Source: a bacterium
GTDB lineage: Bacteria; Pseudomonadota; Gammaproteobacteria; Burkholderiales; Thiobacillaceae
Reading direction: 5' to 3'
Length of the DNA stretch: 64,000 bases
NCBI GenBank assembly: GCA_009772925.1
Contig: WOUQ01000003.1
Coordinates: 1 to 64,000 of the forward strand
Shown: in pieces, positions 20,314 to 28,301 of the stretch
Layout of the letters: the number at the start of each line of letters is the position of its first letter
Position numbering within the stretch: position 1 is the first letter of the stretch
Made by a program: the position numbers and the translations under genes
The notes under the pieces: model-generated
What the model saw: the letters and a program-made list of their open reading frames with translations, nothing else
The model's database searches: none
Told to the model about the DNA's origin: nothing

Positions 20314-20694
20314 ATGATCCTCGGTATCGGTACGGACATCGTCGCGGTGGAGCGCCTGCGCGCCATGCACGCCAACCATGGCGAGCGCCTGGCCAGGCGG
20401 CTGCTGGCGCCGGCGGAGTGGGACGACTACGCACGGGTGCCGGACAAACCCCGCCTGCTGGCCAAGCGCTTCGCCGCCAAGGAGGCCCTGGGCAAGGCCC
20501 TGGGCACGGGCATCCGCGCACCGCTGACGCTGACCGCCTGCTGGGTGGCGCACGATGCCCTGGGCCGGCCGGATTTCGCCTGCGCCCCGGAACTGGCGGG
20601 CTGGCTGCGCGAGCGCGGCGCCGGCGCGCTGCATCTTTCCCTGTCCGACGAGCAGGACACCGTGGTCGCCTTCGTCGTCGTGGAGCGCCTATGA
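20314..20694 (+). CDS. acpS: Holo-[acyl-carrier-protein] synthase
   Basis: AcpS transfers the 4'-phosphopantetheine arm of CoA to a serine of apo-ACP, activating it for fatty acid synthesis. The 126 residues open with the hallmark MILGIGTDIVAVERL, where Asp binds magnesium, and contain the second motif KRFAAKEALGKALGTG with the magnesium-binding Glu. Length is normal for the family. The start at 20314 is fixed by the motif, although no ribosome binding site precedes it; a dispersed repeat ends 21 bases upstream. The stop overlaps the nagZ start as ATGA, so the pair is coupled. acpS-nagZ adjacency is usual in betaproteobacteria. Confidence 0.97.
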   Translation: MILGIGTDIVAVERLRAMHANHGERLARRLLAPAEWDDYARVPDKPRLLAKRFAAKEALGKALGTGIRAPLTLTACWVAHDALGRPDFACAPELAGWLRERGAGALHLSLSDEQDTVVAFVVVERL

Positions 20695-21815
20695 CCTTTT
20701 CCACCGCGCAGCATCTGCCCCTTGGCCCGGTCATGGCCGACGTGGCCGGCCTCGCCCTCACCGACGCCGAGCGCGCCCGCCTGCTGCATCCCGGCGTGGG
20801 CGGCGTCATCCTGTTCAAGCGCAACTACGAAAGCCCGCAACAGCTCGCCGACCTGTGCCGCGAGATCCACGCTCTGCGCAGCCCGCACCTGCTCATCGGC
20901 GTCGACCACGAGGGTGGCCGCGTGCAACGCTTCCGCGAGGGCTTCACGGCGATTCCGCCGATGCGCGCCATCGGCGAGACCTGGGACAGCCATCCGCAGC
21001 GCGCCCGCCGCCTGGCCCGCGACGCCGGCTATGTCATCGGCGCCGAATTGCGCGCGGCGGGCGTCGATTTCAGCTTCGCGCCGGTGCTCGACCTGGATTA
21101 CGGCAACAGCGGCGTCATCGGCGACCGCGCCTTCCACCGCAGCCCGCAGGCGGTCACCGACCTGGCCCACGCCCTCGTCCTGGGCCTGCAGGAGGCGGGC
21201 ATGAACGCCGTGGGCAAGCATTTCCCCGGCCACGGTTTCGTCGCCGCCGATTCCCATCTGGCGGTACCGGTCGACGATCGCGTCCTCGCCGACCTGGAAT
21301 TTGCCGACCTGCTGCCCTTCCGCCAGATGATCGACCTGGGCCTCGCCGGCATCATGCCGGCGCATGTCATCTACCCCCGCGTGGACGAACTGCCGGCGGG
21401 TTTTTCGCGCAAATGGCTGACGGAAATCCTGCGCGGCCAGTACGGCTTCGAGGGCGTGATCTTCAGCGACGACCTGACCATGGAAGGCGCTGCCGTCGCC
21501 GGCGGCATCGCCGAGCGGGCGACGGCAGCGCTCACCGCCGGCTGCGACATGGTGCTGGTATGCAACCGGCCCGATCTCGTCGACGCCTTGCTGGCCGGGC
21601 TGAAATGGCCGCTGCCGCCGGTCTCCCTCATCCGCCTCGCGCGCATGCACGGCCGCCCGCACCCGCCTTCGCGCACCGCCCTGCACGAGAGCCGGCGCTA
21701 TGTCGCCGCCCTGCACCATCTGGGCGGTGTCGGCCAGGCTGACGCCGACCTGGCGCTCGCCGACCCTACCAACGTGTGCGGCCGCCAGGACGGTTTTCCG
21801 CATTCCACCCTCTGA
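20691..21815 (+). CDS. nagZ: Beta-N-acetylhexosaminidase NagZ (peptidoglycan recycling)
   Basis: NagZ is a cytoplasmic family-3 glycoside hydrolase. It removes N-acetylglucosamine from anhydromuropeptides during cell-wall recycling, and its products feed AmpC induction where that exists. The family signature KHFPGHG is at residues 176-182 with the catalytic DSH at 187-189, and the nucleophile region IFSDDLTMEG lies about residue 255. Length is 374 residues, about 30 longer than the E. coli enzyme, with the extra part at the C-terminus. The ATG at 20691 overlaps the acpS stop and is followed by the typical TAQHLPLGPVMADVAG opening. Confidence 0.97.
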   Translation: MTFSTAQHLPLGPVMADVAGLALTDAERARLLHPGVGGVILFKRNYESPQQLADLCREIHALRSPHLLIGVDHEGGRVQRFREGFTAIPPMRAIGETWDSHPQRARRLARDAGYVIGAELRAAGVDFSFAPVLDLDYGNSGVIGDRAFHRSPQAVTDLAHALVLGLQEAGMNAVGKHFPGHGFVAADSHLAVPVDDRVLADLEFADLLPFRQMIDLGLAGIMPAHVIYPRVDELPAGFSRKWLTEILRGQYGFEGVIFSDDLTMEGAAVAGGIAERATAALTAGCDMVLVCNRPDLVDALLAGLKWPLPPVSLIRLARMHGRPHPPSRTALHESRRYVAALHHLGGVGQADADLALADPTNVCGRQDGFPHSTL

Positions 21816-21845
21816 CATATCTTTTCGAGCAACAAGGACCGCATC

Positions 21846-23006
21846 ATGAAACGCCGCCGCATCTATGGACGCCATCGCCTTTCCCGAGACGCCGAACGCC
21901 TGGCCTGGCTGGCCCAGGGCCTGGCCGATTCCGGCAGCCGCCTGGAGGACGCCTGGCTGGAAGCGGAAATCGGCGCCCTGATCGAGCGCCTGCTGCGGGC
22001 CGGCGAAGAAGACGCCCTCAACCAGGCCCTGGACCGTCTGCACGAGACCAACGCGCGCGCCTACGACGAACTCGCCGACCTCATCGAGGCGGGTTGCGAG
22101 GTGAGCCGGGTAGGCGACACCGCTCGCCTGATCATCGCCCTGCCGGTGCTGGCCTGGTCGCGTTACGCCATTCCCACGCGCAGCGTGCCCAAGGCCACTC
22201 TCGACGCCCTGCGCGCCCAGCTCGGCGCGCACGTGCTCGGCGCCGAGGCGCGCGCGCATTTCGCCGACTATCTGTTCAGCCCGGACCAGTTGCCGCAGGG
22301 CTATGCCGAGACCCGCGCCTTCGCCGACGAGCTGTGGAATGCCGCCGCCGCCGGCAAGGACCTGAAGGTGGACACCCGGCGCCTGACCGAAAGCCAGGTC
22401 TTCGTCTCCGACGTGCGCTACCTGCTCGCCTCCGTGCAGGTGCCGGTGGGCCGGCCGGTGTTCCGCTGGAACGAGGCCGAGGGCGGCCGGCCGGCGGCGC
22501 TGGCGGCCTGGCGCGAGCAGGGCGGCCCCAACTTCCAGAACCTGCTCACCGGCTGCGCCTACGAACTGCTGCTGCCCGACGCCTACTTCGCCGCCTGGCG
22601 CCAGGCCGACCGCGACACCCGGCCGTTCGCCCTGAAGGCGGCGGTGGAATACCTGAAGACCCTGTTCAACGAGCCGGCCAACCGCATCCGCGCCATCGCC
22701 GCGCCCTATTACGAGCACTGGCTGGAGGAATGGCGCATCGCCTTCACCCTGGCCAACTCCGACGACGTGGTGCACGGCGTCACCTGGCCCCTGCTCGGCC
22801 ACGAGGACGAGAACGCCGACCTCGGCGCCGAGATCGAAACCCTGCTGAAGAGCACCGGCATCGGCGAGGTGCGCATCCTCGACACCCGCATGCCGCTGGA
22901 ATACTGCGACGACTGCGGCGCCCCGCTGTTTCCCAACCCGGACGGCGAGAACGTGCACGCCGAACTGCCCGAGGACATGCAGGGCACGCCGGCGCAGTTG
23001 CATTGA
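21846..23006 (+). CDS. DUF2863 family protein
   Basis: A 386-residue soluble protein of a family found mainly in betaproteobacteria and still without a function. The N-terminus is basic (MKRRRIYGRHRLSR), the middle is alpha-helical with many Asp/Glu-Ala runs, and the C-terminal section carries a CDDCGAPLFPNPDGE segment whose two cysteines could bind a metal. No signal peptide or membrane segment is visible. It follows nagZ by 30 bases on the same strand and may be co-transcribed, although gene order with acpS-nagZ does not reveal a role. Confidence 0.88.
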   Translation: MKRRRIYGRHRLSRDAERLAWLAQGLADSGSRLEDAWLEAEIGALIERLLRAGEEDALNQALDRLHETNARAYDELADLIEAGCEVSRVGDTARLIIALPVLAWSRYAIPTRSVPKATLDALRAQLGAHVLGAEARAHFADYLFSPDQLPQGYAETRAFADELWNAAAAGKDLKVDTRRLTESQVFVSDVRYLLASVQVPVGRPVFRWNEAEGGRPAALAAWREQGGPNFQNLLTGCAYELLLPDAYFAAWRQADRDTRPFALKAAVEYLKTLFNEPANRIRAIAAPYYEHWLEEWRIAFTLANSDDVVHGVTWPLLGHEDENADLGAEIETLLKSTGIGEVRILDTRMPLEYCDDCGAPLFPNPDGENVHAELPEDMQGTPAQLH

Positions 23007-23064
23007 GCGGGTTTCTTCCCCATTCCGTGTTGGCCGAGCGCTTTGGAAAGGGGGAAGTCTGTTC

Positions 23065-23715
23065 ATGGATCCCATGACCTTCACCACCGACTGCGCCGCC
23101 TGCCCCCGCCTGGCCGCCTTCCTCGAAGCCGGCCGCGCCAGTCATGCCGGTTATTACTGCAAGCCGGTGCCGCCCTTCGGCGATGATCGGCCGAAGCTGC
23201 TCATCGTCGGCCTGGCGCCCGGCTTCCATGGCGCCAACCGCACCGGCCGGCCGTTCACCGGCGACCACGCCGGCATCCTGCTCTACGAGACCCTGCACGC
23301 CTTCGGCTATGCGGACCGGCCCGCCTCGATCTCCGCCGACGACGGACTGAGGTTGACCGGCTGCCGCATCACCAACGCGGTCAAATGTGTGCCCCCGGAA
23401 AACAAGCCGGAAACCGCCGAGATCAAGCGCTGCAATGCCTACCTGAAGGTCGAGCTGAACGACCTGCCCGCCGGCGCCGCCGTCCTGGCCCTCGGCCAGA
23501 TCGCCCACAAGGCGGTGCTCATGGCCCTGGGCCTAAAGGGAAAGGCCTACCCCTTCGCCCACGCCGCCCGCCACCTCCTCCCTGTCCAGGGGGGAGAGGG
23601 AGCAAACCTGCGTCTCCACGACAGCTACCATTGCTCGCGCTACAACACACAAACCCGCCGGCTCACCCCCGAGATGTTCCGGGCCGTGTTCCGGCACATC
23701 CAGGAAGGAAACTGA
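23065..23715 (+). CDS. Family 5 (UDGb-type) uracil-DNA glycosylase
   Basis: A DNA repair glycosylase that removes uracil and other deaminated bases. Motif A is GLAPGFHGANRTGRPFTGD, characteristic of family 5 enzymes, which lack the usual polar residue at the water-activating position. Motif B is HDSYHCSRYNTQT. Four cysteines (CAACP near the N-terminus, YYCKP, VKCVPPENKP) are placed as for the iron-sulfur cluster. Length is 216 residues. An unusual short insert, PVQGGEGAN, lies just before motif B and is encoded by a G-rich stretch at about 23580-23605. The ATG at 23065 follows GGGGGAAG; the ATG nine bases later is an alternative. Confidence 0.92.
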   Translation: MDPMTFTTDCAACPRLAAFLEAGRASHAGYYCKPVPPFGDDRPKLLIVGLAPGFHGANRTGRPFTGDHAGILLYETLHAFGYADRPASISADDGLRLTGCRITNAVKCVPPENKPETAEIKRCNAYLKVELNDLPAGAAVLALGQIAHKAVLMALGLKGKAYPFAHAARHLLPVQGGEGANLRLHDSYHCSRYNTQTRRLTPEMFRAVFRHIQEGN

Positions 23716-23716
23716 C

Positions 23717-23905
23717 ATGCCTGTCGTCACCATCAAGCTCGCCGGCAGCCTGAGCCGGGACCAGAAGAAAAAGATCGCCGAGGAAATCACCGACACCCTG
23801 GAGCGCCACGCCCTCAAGCCCAAGCGCTACACCTACATCGCCTTCGAGGAACTGCCGGACGAGAACTGGGCCATCGCCGGGCAGTTGCTGGACGAGGAAG
23901 ACTGA
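23717..23905 (+). CDS. 4-oxalocrotonate tautomerase family protein
   Basis: A 62-residue protein of the tautomerase superfamily. Pro follows the initiator Met (MPVVTIKLAG), so the N-terminal proline that acts as the catalytic base is available after Met removal. The beta-alpha-beta pattern (SRDQKKKIAEEITDTLERH) fits the family, which works as hexamers or trimers on enol/keto substrates. The start is one base after the stop of the glycosylase gene, so the two are probably one transcript. The physiological substrate is unknown. Confidence 0.88.
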   Translation: MPVVTIKLAGSLSRDQKKKIAEEITDTLERHALKPKRYTYIAFEELPDENWAIAGQLLDEED

Positions 23906-23937
23906 CGCAGCCGTGGCGTGGGGGCTGCGCGATCGGC

Positions 23938-24447
23938 CTACTCCGCCAGCAGCTTCTCGATGATGCCGACGGTCTCCGGCGCGTCCCATTCGATGTGGCC
24001 GGAGAGGCTGTAGCGAATCTGTCCCTGCTTGTCGACGAGGAAGCTGGTGGGCAGCACGAAGACGCGCCAGGCCTTCATGCGCGCGCTGTCCTGGTCCAGC
24101 AGGATGGGGAAGGTGAGCGGCACCTCGGCCAGGAAAGGCCGGATCTGTTCCTGCGACTCCCCGGCGTTGGAGGCCAGGATGGTGAAGGGGCGATCCGCGA
24201 GCATCCGCGACAGCCGTTCCATGGAAGGCATTTCCTTGCGGCAGGGCGGGCACCAGACCGCCCAGAAGTTCACCAGCACCACGCGCCCGCGCAGCTCGGC
24301 CAGGTTCACGCCGCCTCCGTCCAGGCGTGGGAGGTTCAGTTCCGGCGCGGGCCGGGGCTTGGTCGGCTTGAGCTGGGCAGCGCTGGCCGGAAATCCGGCG
24401 AGGGCCACGGCGAGACTGGTGACGAGCCAGAACAGAGCACGTTTCAT
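23938..24447 (-). CDS. Exported TlpA-like thioredoxin
   Basis: A 169-residue periplasmic thiol-disulfide protein. Residues 1-23 are a Sec signal peptide (KRALFWLVTSLAVALAG, then ASAA). The thioredoxin fold follows with the active site WCPPC in VNFWAVWCPPCRKEMP and the cis-Pro region VLPTSFLVD. WCPPC is usual for TlpA/ResA/CcmG reductases. The frame is open further upstream to 25185, but ATG 24447 gives the signal peptide and overlaps the upstream gene's stop as ATGA. Its redox partner is not evident in the window. Confidence 0.93.
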   Translation of the reverse strand: MKRALFWLVTSLAVALAGFPASAAQLKPTKPRPAPELNLPRLDGGGVNLAELRGRVVLVNFWAVWCPPCRKEMPSMERLSRMLADRPFTILASNAGESQEQIRPFLAEVPLTFPILLDQDSARMKAWRVFVLPTSFLVDKQGQIRYSLSGHIEWDAPETVGIIEKLLAE

Positions 24448-25208
24448 GGACGGGTTTCCTTCAACAGGGAGGTGATGTGCGGCGCCAGGATTTCGCCCAG
24501 GCGGGCGCCTTCGGCCTGCTCTTGGGTGACCGCGTCGCCGCGATGGTAGAAACGGTCGCGCAGACCGGGCAACACGGTCAACCGCACCCGGCTGCCGGCC
24601 GCCTCGAAAGCGGCCCGCATCGCCTCGCGCCACCAGTAGCCGGCCGAGGACATGGGCACCAGCATCGCCAGGTTGAGCTGTGTCTGGGTGACCACCGGGT
24701 TGTACTCGGGTTCCTCGCCCGGCTCCGGGTCCTGGTAGAGCAGGGGCCAGAGCAGGACGGCGCCGGCGACGGGGGAAGGCGCCTTGAATCGCGACTGCCA
24801 CCCTGCCGTTGCGCGCAGCGGCAGGGTGGTGGCATGGCCGCTGGCGACCAGCACCAGGGGACGGCCGGCATGGCGCTGGCGCATCGCTTCGAGCCACTCG
24901 ACCAGGTCGGCCTCCGGCACCTGCGCGATGCTCGGCGCGGCCTGTGGCAGGAAGTAGGGGGCCAGCCAGTCGGTTAGCCAGACCTCCAGCCCCAGCCCCG
25001 ATAAATAGGCGGCGGCGCGGTGCTCCTCCTCCAGCCGGCCATCCTGGCCCGTGAGCCAGAGCACGACCGCGCCGCGGCTGGCCTGGCCCGCAAAGCGATG
25101 GCTGGTCACCGCGGTGCCCGAGGCCAGGTTGACGGTCTCCTCGGTGGCCGCGGCCCCTACGGTATTGGCCAGCAGGAGCAGGCACAGGCCTGCGAAAAAG
25201 GGTTTCAT
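24444..25208 (-). CDS. Exported alpha/beta-hydrolase-like protein, function unknown
   Basis: A 254-residue protein with an N-terminal signal peptide (about residues 1-19, cleavage after GAA). The pattern VVLWLTGQDGRLEEE, LEVWLTDWL and LVLVASGHAT recalls an alpha/beta hydrolase core. The nucleophile elbow would be A-S-G-H-A, so Ser is present but the Gly pattern is atypical. I cannot name the family. It is translationally coupled to the TlpA-like thioredoxin by a four-base overlap, suggesting joint periplasmic function. It is divergent from uvrC. Confidence 0.75.
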   Translation of the reverse strand: MKPFFAGLCLLLLANTVGAAATEETVNLASGTAVTSHRFAGQASRGAVVLWLTGQDGRLEEEHRAAAYLSGLGLEVWLTDWLAPYFLPQAAPSIAQVPEADLVEWLEAMRQRHAGRPLVLVASGHATTLPLRATAGWQSRFKAPSPVAGAVLLWPLLYQDPEPGEEPEYNPVVTQTQLNLAMLVPMSSAGYWWREAMRAAFEAAGSRVRLTVLPGLRDRFYHRGDAVTQEQAEGARLGEILAPHITSLLKETRP

Positions 25209-25501
25209 GCCGCCTGTTTAACCGGCATCAAGGTTCCGATCAATGCGATGTTCGTGCTAGCCGCCGAACCTCAATCCGGCGGTTTCAACCCGGCAACTAG
25301 AGTTGCCGTCATTCCGGGGCAAGCCGATGGCATGGACGCACCCTTTAAACCAATATCGGCACAATGCCGTCCGGGTATTGCGTCCCAAACAGGTTCCAGT
25401 CGGTGTGAATCAGGCCGGCATGTACGCTTATCTTGTTGATTTATCATGACATTCTCTGCTATACGGCATGCACTCCTGACCCCGCCACGCAACTGCCCGG
25501 C
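25209..25501. other. Intergenic region upstream of uvrC
   Basis: This 293-base gap separates the divergent hydrolase-like gene and uvrC. A weak promoter candidate for uvrC is TTGATT (25436-25441), 17 bases, then CTATAC (25459-25464). No hairpin, repeat or small gene is convincing. A short GTCATTCC motif at 25308 resembles the ends of dispersed palindromes, but no partner arm follows. Confidence 0.4.
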
Positions 25502-27322
25502 ATGAGCGACCCCACCCCCTCCGGCCAGGCCGGCTTCGACCCGGCGCCTATCCTGAAATCCCTGCCCAGCCTGCCGGGGGTGTACCGCATGCTCGGCGAG
25601 GACGGGGCGGTGCTGTACGTGGGCAAGGCGCGGGACCTGAAGAAGCGGGTGTCGAGCTATTTCCAGAAGACCGGCCTGAGCCCGCGCATCCAGTTGATGG
25701 TGGCGCGCATCCGCGATGTGCAGACGACGGTGACGCGCACGGAAGGCGAGGCGCTGCTGCTGGAAAACAATCTGATCAAGGGGTTGGCGCCCAGGTACAA
25801 CATCCTGTTCCGGGACGACAAGTCCTATCCCTACCTGCTGCTTTCCGGCCACGACTATCCGCGCCTGGGCTTCTTCCGCGGCACGCCGGAGCGGCGGCAC
25901 CGGGTGTTCGGTCCCTTTCCGCATTCGCTGGCGGTGCGCGAGAGCATCCAGATCCTGCAGAAGGTATTCCGCCTGCGCACCTGCGAGGACACGGTGTTCG
26001 CCAACCGTTCGCGGCCCTGTCTGCTGTTTCAGATCAAGCGTTGCAGCGGGCCCTGCGTCGGCCGGGTGTCGGCGGTGGACTACGCGCGCGACGCGGAGAA
26101 TGCCGCCCTGTTCCTGGAGGGCAAGGACAACGAGGTGGTGGCGGGGCTCACGGCGCGCATGCAGGCCGCGGCGGCGGCGCTGCGCTACGAGGAGGCGGCG
26201 CTCTACCGCGACCAGATCCAGGCGCTGGCGCAGGTGCGGGCGGTGCAGTTCGTGGAAAGCCGTTCCACCGGGGACGTCGATGTGATCGCGGCGGTGGCGC
26301 GCGGCGGGCTGGCCTGCGTGTACCTCGCCATGGTGCGCGGCGGCCGCAGCCTGGGCGGGCGCGCCTTCTTTCCCAGCCAGGCGGAGGACAGCGATCTGCC
26401 CGGCCTGCTGGAGGCCTTCGCCGGCCAGCATTACGTGGGCTACCCCATCCCCTCCGTGCTGGTGCTGGAATGCGCCGTGGAGGGACTGGCCGAGGCGCTC
26501 GCGGAGCAGGCCGGCCGGCGCGTGCAGGTGGTGGTCCACCCGCAAGGCGAACGCCGGGTGTGGCTGGAGATGGCGCGGAAGAACGCGGAACTGGCCCTGG
26601 CCACCCGGGAGGGGCTGCGCGAGAACCAGTCCAACCGCCTGGCCGCGCTGAACGAGGCGCTGGGCGAGGAGGGCATCGCCCGCATCGAGTGCTTCGACGT
26701 GAGCCACACGCTGGGCGAGGCGACGGTGGTGTCCTGCGTGGTGTTCGACCAGGGCGCCATGTGCAATGCGGAATACCGCCGCTTCAACGTCGCCAACCCG
26801 ACGCCGGGTGACGATTACGCCGCGCTGCGCGAGGCGCTGTCCCGCCGCTACGGAAAGCTGGCGCAGGGCGAGGGCAAACTGCCGGACCTGCTGCTGATCG
26901 ACGGCGGCAAGGGCCAGTTGCACGTGGCGGTGGACGTGCTCACGGAACTCGGCCTGGGCGACCTGCCCATGCTGGGGGTGGCCAAGGGCGTCGAACGCAA
27001 GGCGGGCCAGGAGCAGCTTTTCCTGCCCGGCGAGGTGGAGCCCCTGCGATTGCCGCCGGACCATCCCGGCCTGCACCTGATCCAGCAGGTGCGCGACGAG
27101 GCGCACCGCTTCGCCATCACCGGCCACCGCGCCCGGCGCGGCAAGGCGCGCACGCAGTCGAGCCTGGAGGACATCGCCGGTGTGGGCGCGAAAAGACGGC
27201 AGAAACTGCTGCAAGCCTTCGGCGGCCTGCGCGGCGTGATCGACGCGGGCGTGGAGGAACTGGCGCGCGTGGAGGGCATCAGCCGGGAACTGGCGGAAAG
27301 GATCTATCGGGAACTACACTGA
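25502..27322 (+). CDS. uvrC: Excinuclease ABC subunit C
   Basis: UvrC makes the two incisions of nucleotide excision repair. The 606 residues show the N-terminal GIY-YIG nuclease (GVYRMLGEDGAVLYVGKARD), the cysteine-rich link (CLLFQIKRCSGPCVGRV), the UVR motif region (YEEAALYRDQIQAL), the RNase H-like endonuclease domain (IECFDVSHTLGE and LLLIDGGKGQL), and C-terminal helix-hairpin-helices (IAGVGAKRRQKLLQAFGG). Length is normal. I chose ATG 25502, which opens MSDPTPSGQAGFDPAPI; an upstream TTG at 25433 is open but unsupported. uvrC-pgsA-tRNA order is conserved in proteobacteria. Confidence 0.97.
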   Translation: MSDPTPSGQAGFDPAPILKSLPSLPGVYRMLGEDGAVLYVGKARDLKKRVSSYFQKTGLSPRIQLMVARIRDVQTTVTRTEGEALLLENNLIKGLAPRYNILFRDDKSYPYLLLSGHDYPRLGFFRGTPERRHRVFGPFPHSLAVRESIQILQKVFRLRTCEDTVFANRSRPCLLFQIKRCSGPCVGRVSAVDYARDAENAALFLEGKDNEVVAGLTARMQAAAAALRYEEAALYRDQIQALAQVRAVQFVESRSTGDVDVIAAVARGGLACVYLAMVRGGRSLGGRAFFPSQAEDSDLPGLLEAFAGQHYVGYPIPSVLVLECAVEGLAEALAEQAGRRVQVVVHPQGERRVWLEMARKNAELALATREGLRENQSNRLAALNEALGEEGIARIECFDVSHTLGEATVVSCVVFDQGAMCNAEYRRFNVANPTPGDDYAALREALSRRYGKLAQGEGKLPDLLLIDGGKGQLHVAVDVLTELGLGDLPMLGVAKGVERKAGQEQLFLPGEVEPLRLPPDHPGLHLIQQVRDEAHRFAITGHRARRGKARTQSSLEDIAGVGAKRRQKLLQAFGGLRGVIDAGVEELARVEGISRELAERIYRELH

Positions 27323-27352
27323 GCCGACGCGCTAGAATTCCAGCGCCTCCCC

Positions 27353-27380
27353 TTTTCCCGTTTCCCTTTTCCCTTTTCCG
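27353..27380. repeat. TTTTCCC/GTTTCCC heptamer tract touching the pgsA start
   Basis: Four consecutive 7-mers, TTTTCCC, GTTTCCC, TTTTCCC, TTTTCCG, end on the first base of the pgsA GTG codon. No purine-rich ribosome binding site remains between repeat and start. The core unit equals that of the tract inside metH, but here it is in the opposite sense relative to the gene. Confidence 0.85.
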
Positions 27381-27955
27381 TGCCCTTCAACCTGCCCAAC
27401 GCGCTCACCTGGCTGCGCATCCTGCTCATCCCCCTGTTCGTGGCGGTGTTCTACCTGCCCGACGGCTGGGTGCCCAAGCACGCCATCAACGTTACCGCCA
27501 CGGGCATCTTCCTGCTGGCTTCGGTGACCGACTGGCTGGACGGCTGGCTGGCGCGGCGCCTCAACCAGATGTCGGCTTTCGGCGCGTTTCTCGATCCGGT
27601 GGCGGACAAGCTGATGGTGGCGGCGGCGCTGATCGTGCTGGTGGACTTGCAGCGGGCGGGCATCGCCGCCTCGCTCATCATCATCGGCCGCGAGATCGCC
27701 ATCAGCGCCCTGCGCGAGTGGATGGCCAAGGAAGGCCAATCCCGCAGCGTGGCGGTGTCCTACGTCGGCAAGCTGAAGACCACGGCGCAGATGCTGGCCA
27801 TCACCCTGTTGCTCTACCACGATCCGTTCGCCGGCCTGAGCGCGCAATGGCTGGGACGCTGGCTGCTCGACCTGGCGGCCTTCCTCACGCTCTGGTCGAT
27901 GTTCCACTACCTGTTCATGGCCTGGAAGGCGCTGAAACACTCGCCCGCCAGTTGA
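27380..27955 (+). CDS. pgsA: CDP-diacylglycerol--glycerol-3-phosphate 3-phosphatidyltransferase
   Basis: PgsA makes phosphatidylglycerophosphate, the committed step towards phosphatidylglycerol and cardiolipin, at the inner membrane. The 191 residues contain the CDP-alcohol transferase signature Asp-Gly-x2-Ala-Arg...Gly...Asp...Asp, read here across DWLDGWLARRL and FGAFLDPVADK. Several hydrophobic segments are present, as expected. The start is GTG at 27380: the opening PFNLPNALTWLRILLIPLF matches family N-termini, and the codon directly abuts a heptamer repeat. The stop codon lies within the -35 hexamer of the tRNA promoter. Confidence 0.96.
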   Translation: MPFNLPNALTWLRILLIPLFVAVFYLPDGWVPKHAINVTATGIFLLASVTDWLDGWLARRLNQMSAFGAFLDPVADKLMVAAALIVLVDLQRAGIAASLIIIGREIAISALREWMAKEGQSRSVAVSYVGKLKTTAQMLAITLLLYHDPFAGLSAQWLGRWLLDLAAFLTLWSMFHYLFMAWKALKHSPAS

Positions 27956-27979
27956 CAGAGAGGGATTCGTCGCTAAAAT
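27952..27979 (+). promoter_or_regulatory. Sigma-70 promoter of the tRNA-Gly/tRNA-Cys unit
   Basis: TTGACA at 27952-27957, a 16-base spacer, and TAAAAT at 27974-27979, with transcription expected to begin about ten bases before tRNA-Gly. The -35 hexamer is perfect and contains the pgsA stop codon TGA (27953-27955). Confidence 0.8.
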
Positions 27980-27995
27980 GCGCGTTCACTTCGAC

Positions 27996-28071
27996 GCGGG
28001 AATAGCTCAGTTGGTAGAGCGCAACCTTGCCAAGGTTGAGGTCGCGAGTTCGAGCCTCGTTTCCCGCTCCA
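27996..28071 (+). tRNA. tRNA-Gly (anticodon GCC)
   Basis: A 76-base cloverleaf with the acceptor stem GCGGGAA/TTCCCGC, discriminator T and encoded CCA (28069-28071). The D-loop contains AGTTGGTAGA and the T-loop GTTCGAGCC. The anticodon loop TTGCCAA gives GCC at 28029-28031, reading GGC and GGT glycine codons. It follows pgsA, as in many betaproteobacteria. Confidence 0.97.
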
Positions 28072-28079
28072 GTTTTATC

Positions 28080-28107
28080 GGGGAAAGCCCAGGTGCTTTC
28101 CCCTTTT
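28080..28107 (+). terminator. Terminator-like hairpin between tRNA-Gly and tRNA-Cys
   Basis: The stem GGGGAAAGC (28080-28088) pairs with GCTTTCCCC (28095-28103) around a six-base loop and is followed by TTTT. It may stop transcription after tRNA-Gly or serve as a processing signal, since no separate promoter for tRNA-Cys is obvious. Confidence 0.6.
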
Positions 28108-28132
28108 GGTTTCTAGGCGGCGATTTCATCGC

Positions 28133-28206
28133 GGCGCGTTAGCAAAGCGGTTATGCAGTGGATTGCAAATCCATCTAGGTCGGTTCGACTCCGGCACGCG
28201 CCTCCA
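28133..28206 (+). tRNA. tRNA-Cys (anticodon GCA)
   Basis: A 74-base cloverleaf with the acceptor stem GGCGCGT/ACGCGCC, discriminator T (a known cysteine tRNA determinant is U73) and encoded CCA (28204-28206). The anticodon loop ATTGCAAAT gives GCA at 28165-28167. The T-arm contains GGTTCGACTCC. It lies 61 bases after tRNA-Gly. Confidence 0.97.
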
Positions 28207-28221
28207 AATAATCATAGAGTT

Positions 28222-28247
28222 AAGGCCAGTCCCAGAGCGGGCCTTTT
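28222..28247 (+). terminator. Likely terminator after tRNA-Cys
   Basis: AAGGCC (28222-28227) pairs with GGCCTT (28240-28245), followed by TT. The stem is short and the T-run modest. Position, 16 bases after the tRNA, fits an end-of-unit terminator. Confidence 0.45.
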
Positions 28248-28301
28248 GCATGCGGGCCCTCCCCTCGGAGGGGATTAAAGTCTGCCGCCCGATTGCCGTT
28301 A

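Noticed and set aside
20427-23087. An 886-codon open frame on the minus strand opposite acpS, nagZ and DUF2863
   Set aside because: It spans three well-supported genes on the plus strand and has mirror-frame composition with no domain.
23906-23929. CGCAGCC/GGCTGCG hairpin as terminator between the tautomerase and TlpA-like genes
   Set aside because: There is no T-run on either side and the stem is interrupted by a GC-rich loop. Kept only as a note.
28207-28301. A third tRNA (for example Leu) after tRNA-Cys
   Set aside because: No cloverleaf with a T-loop consensus was found in this stretch.
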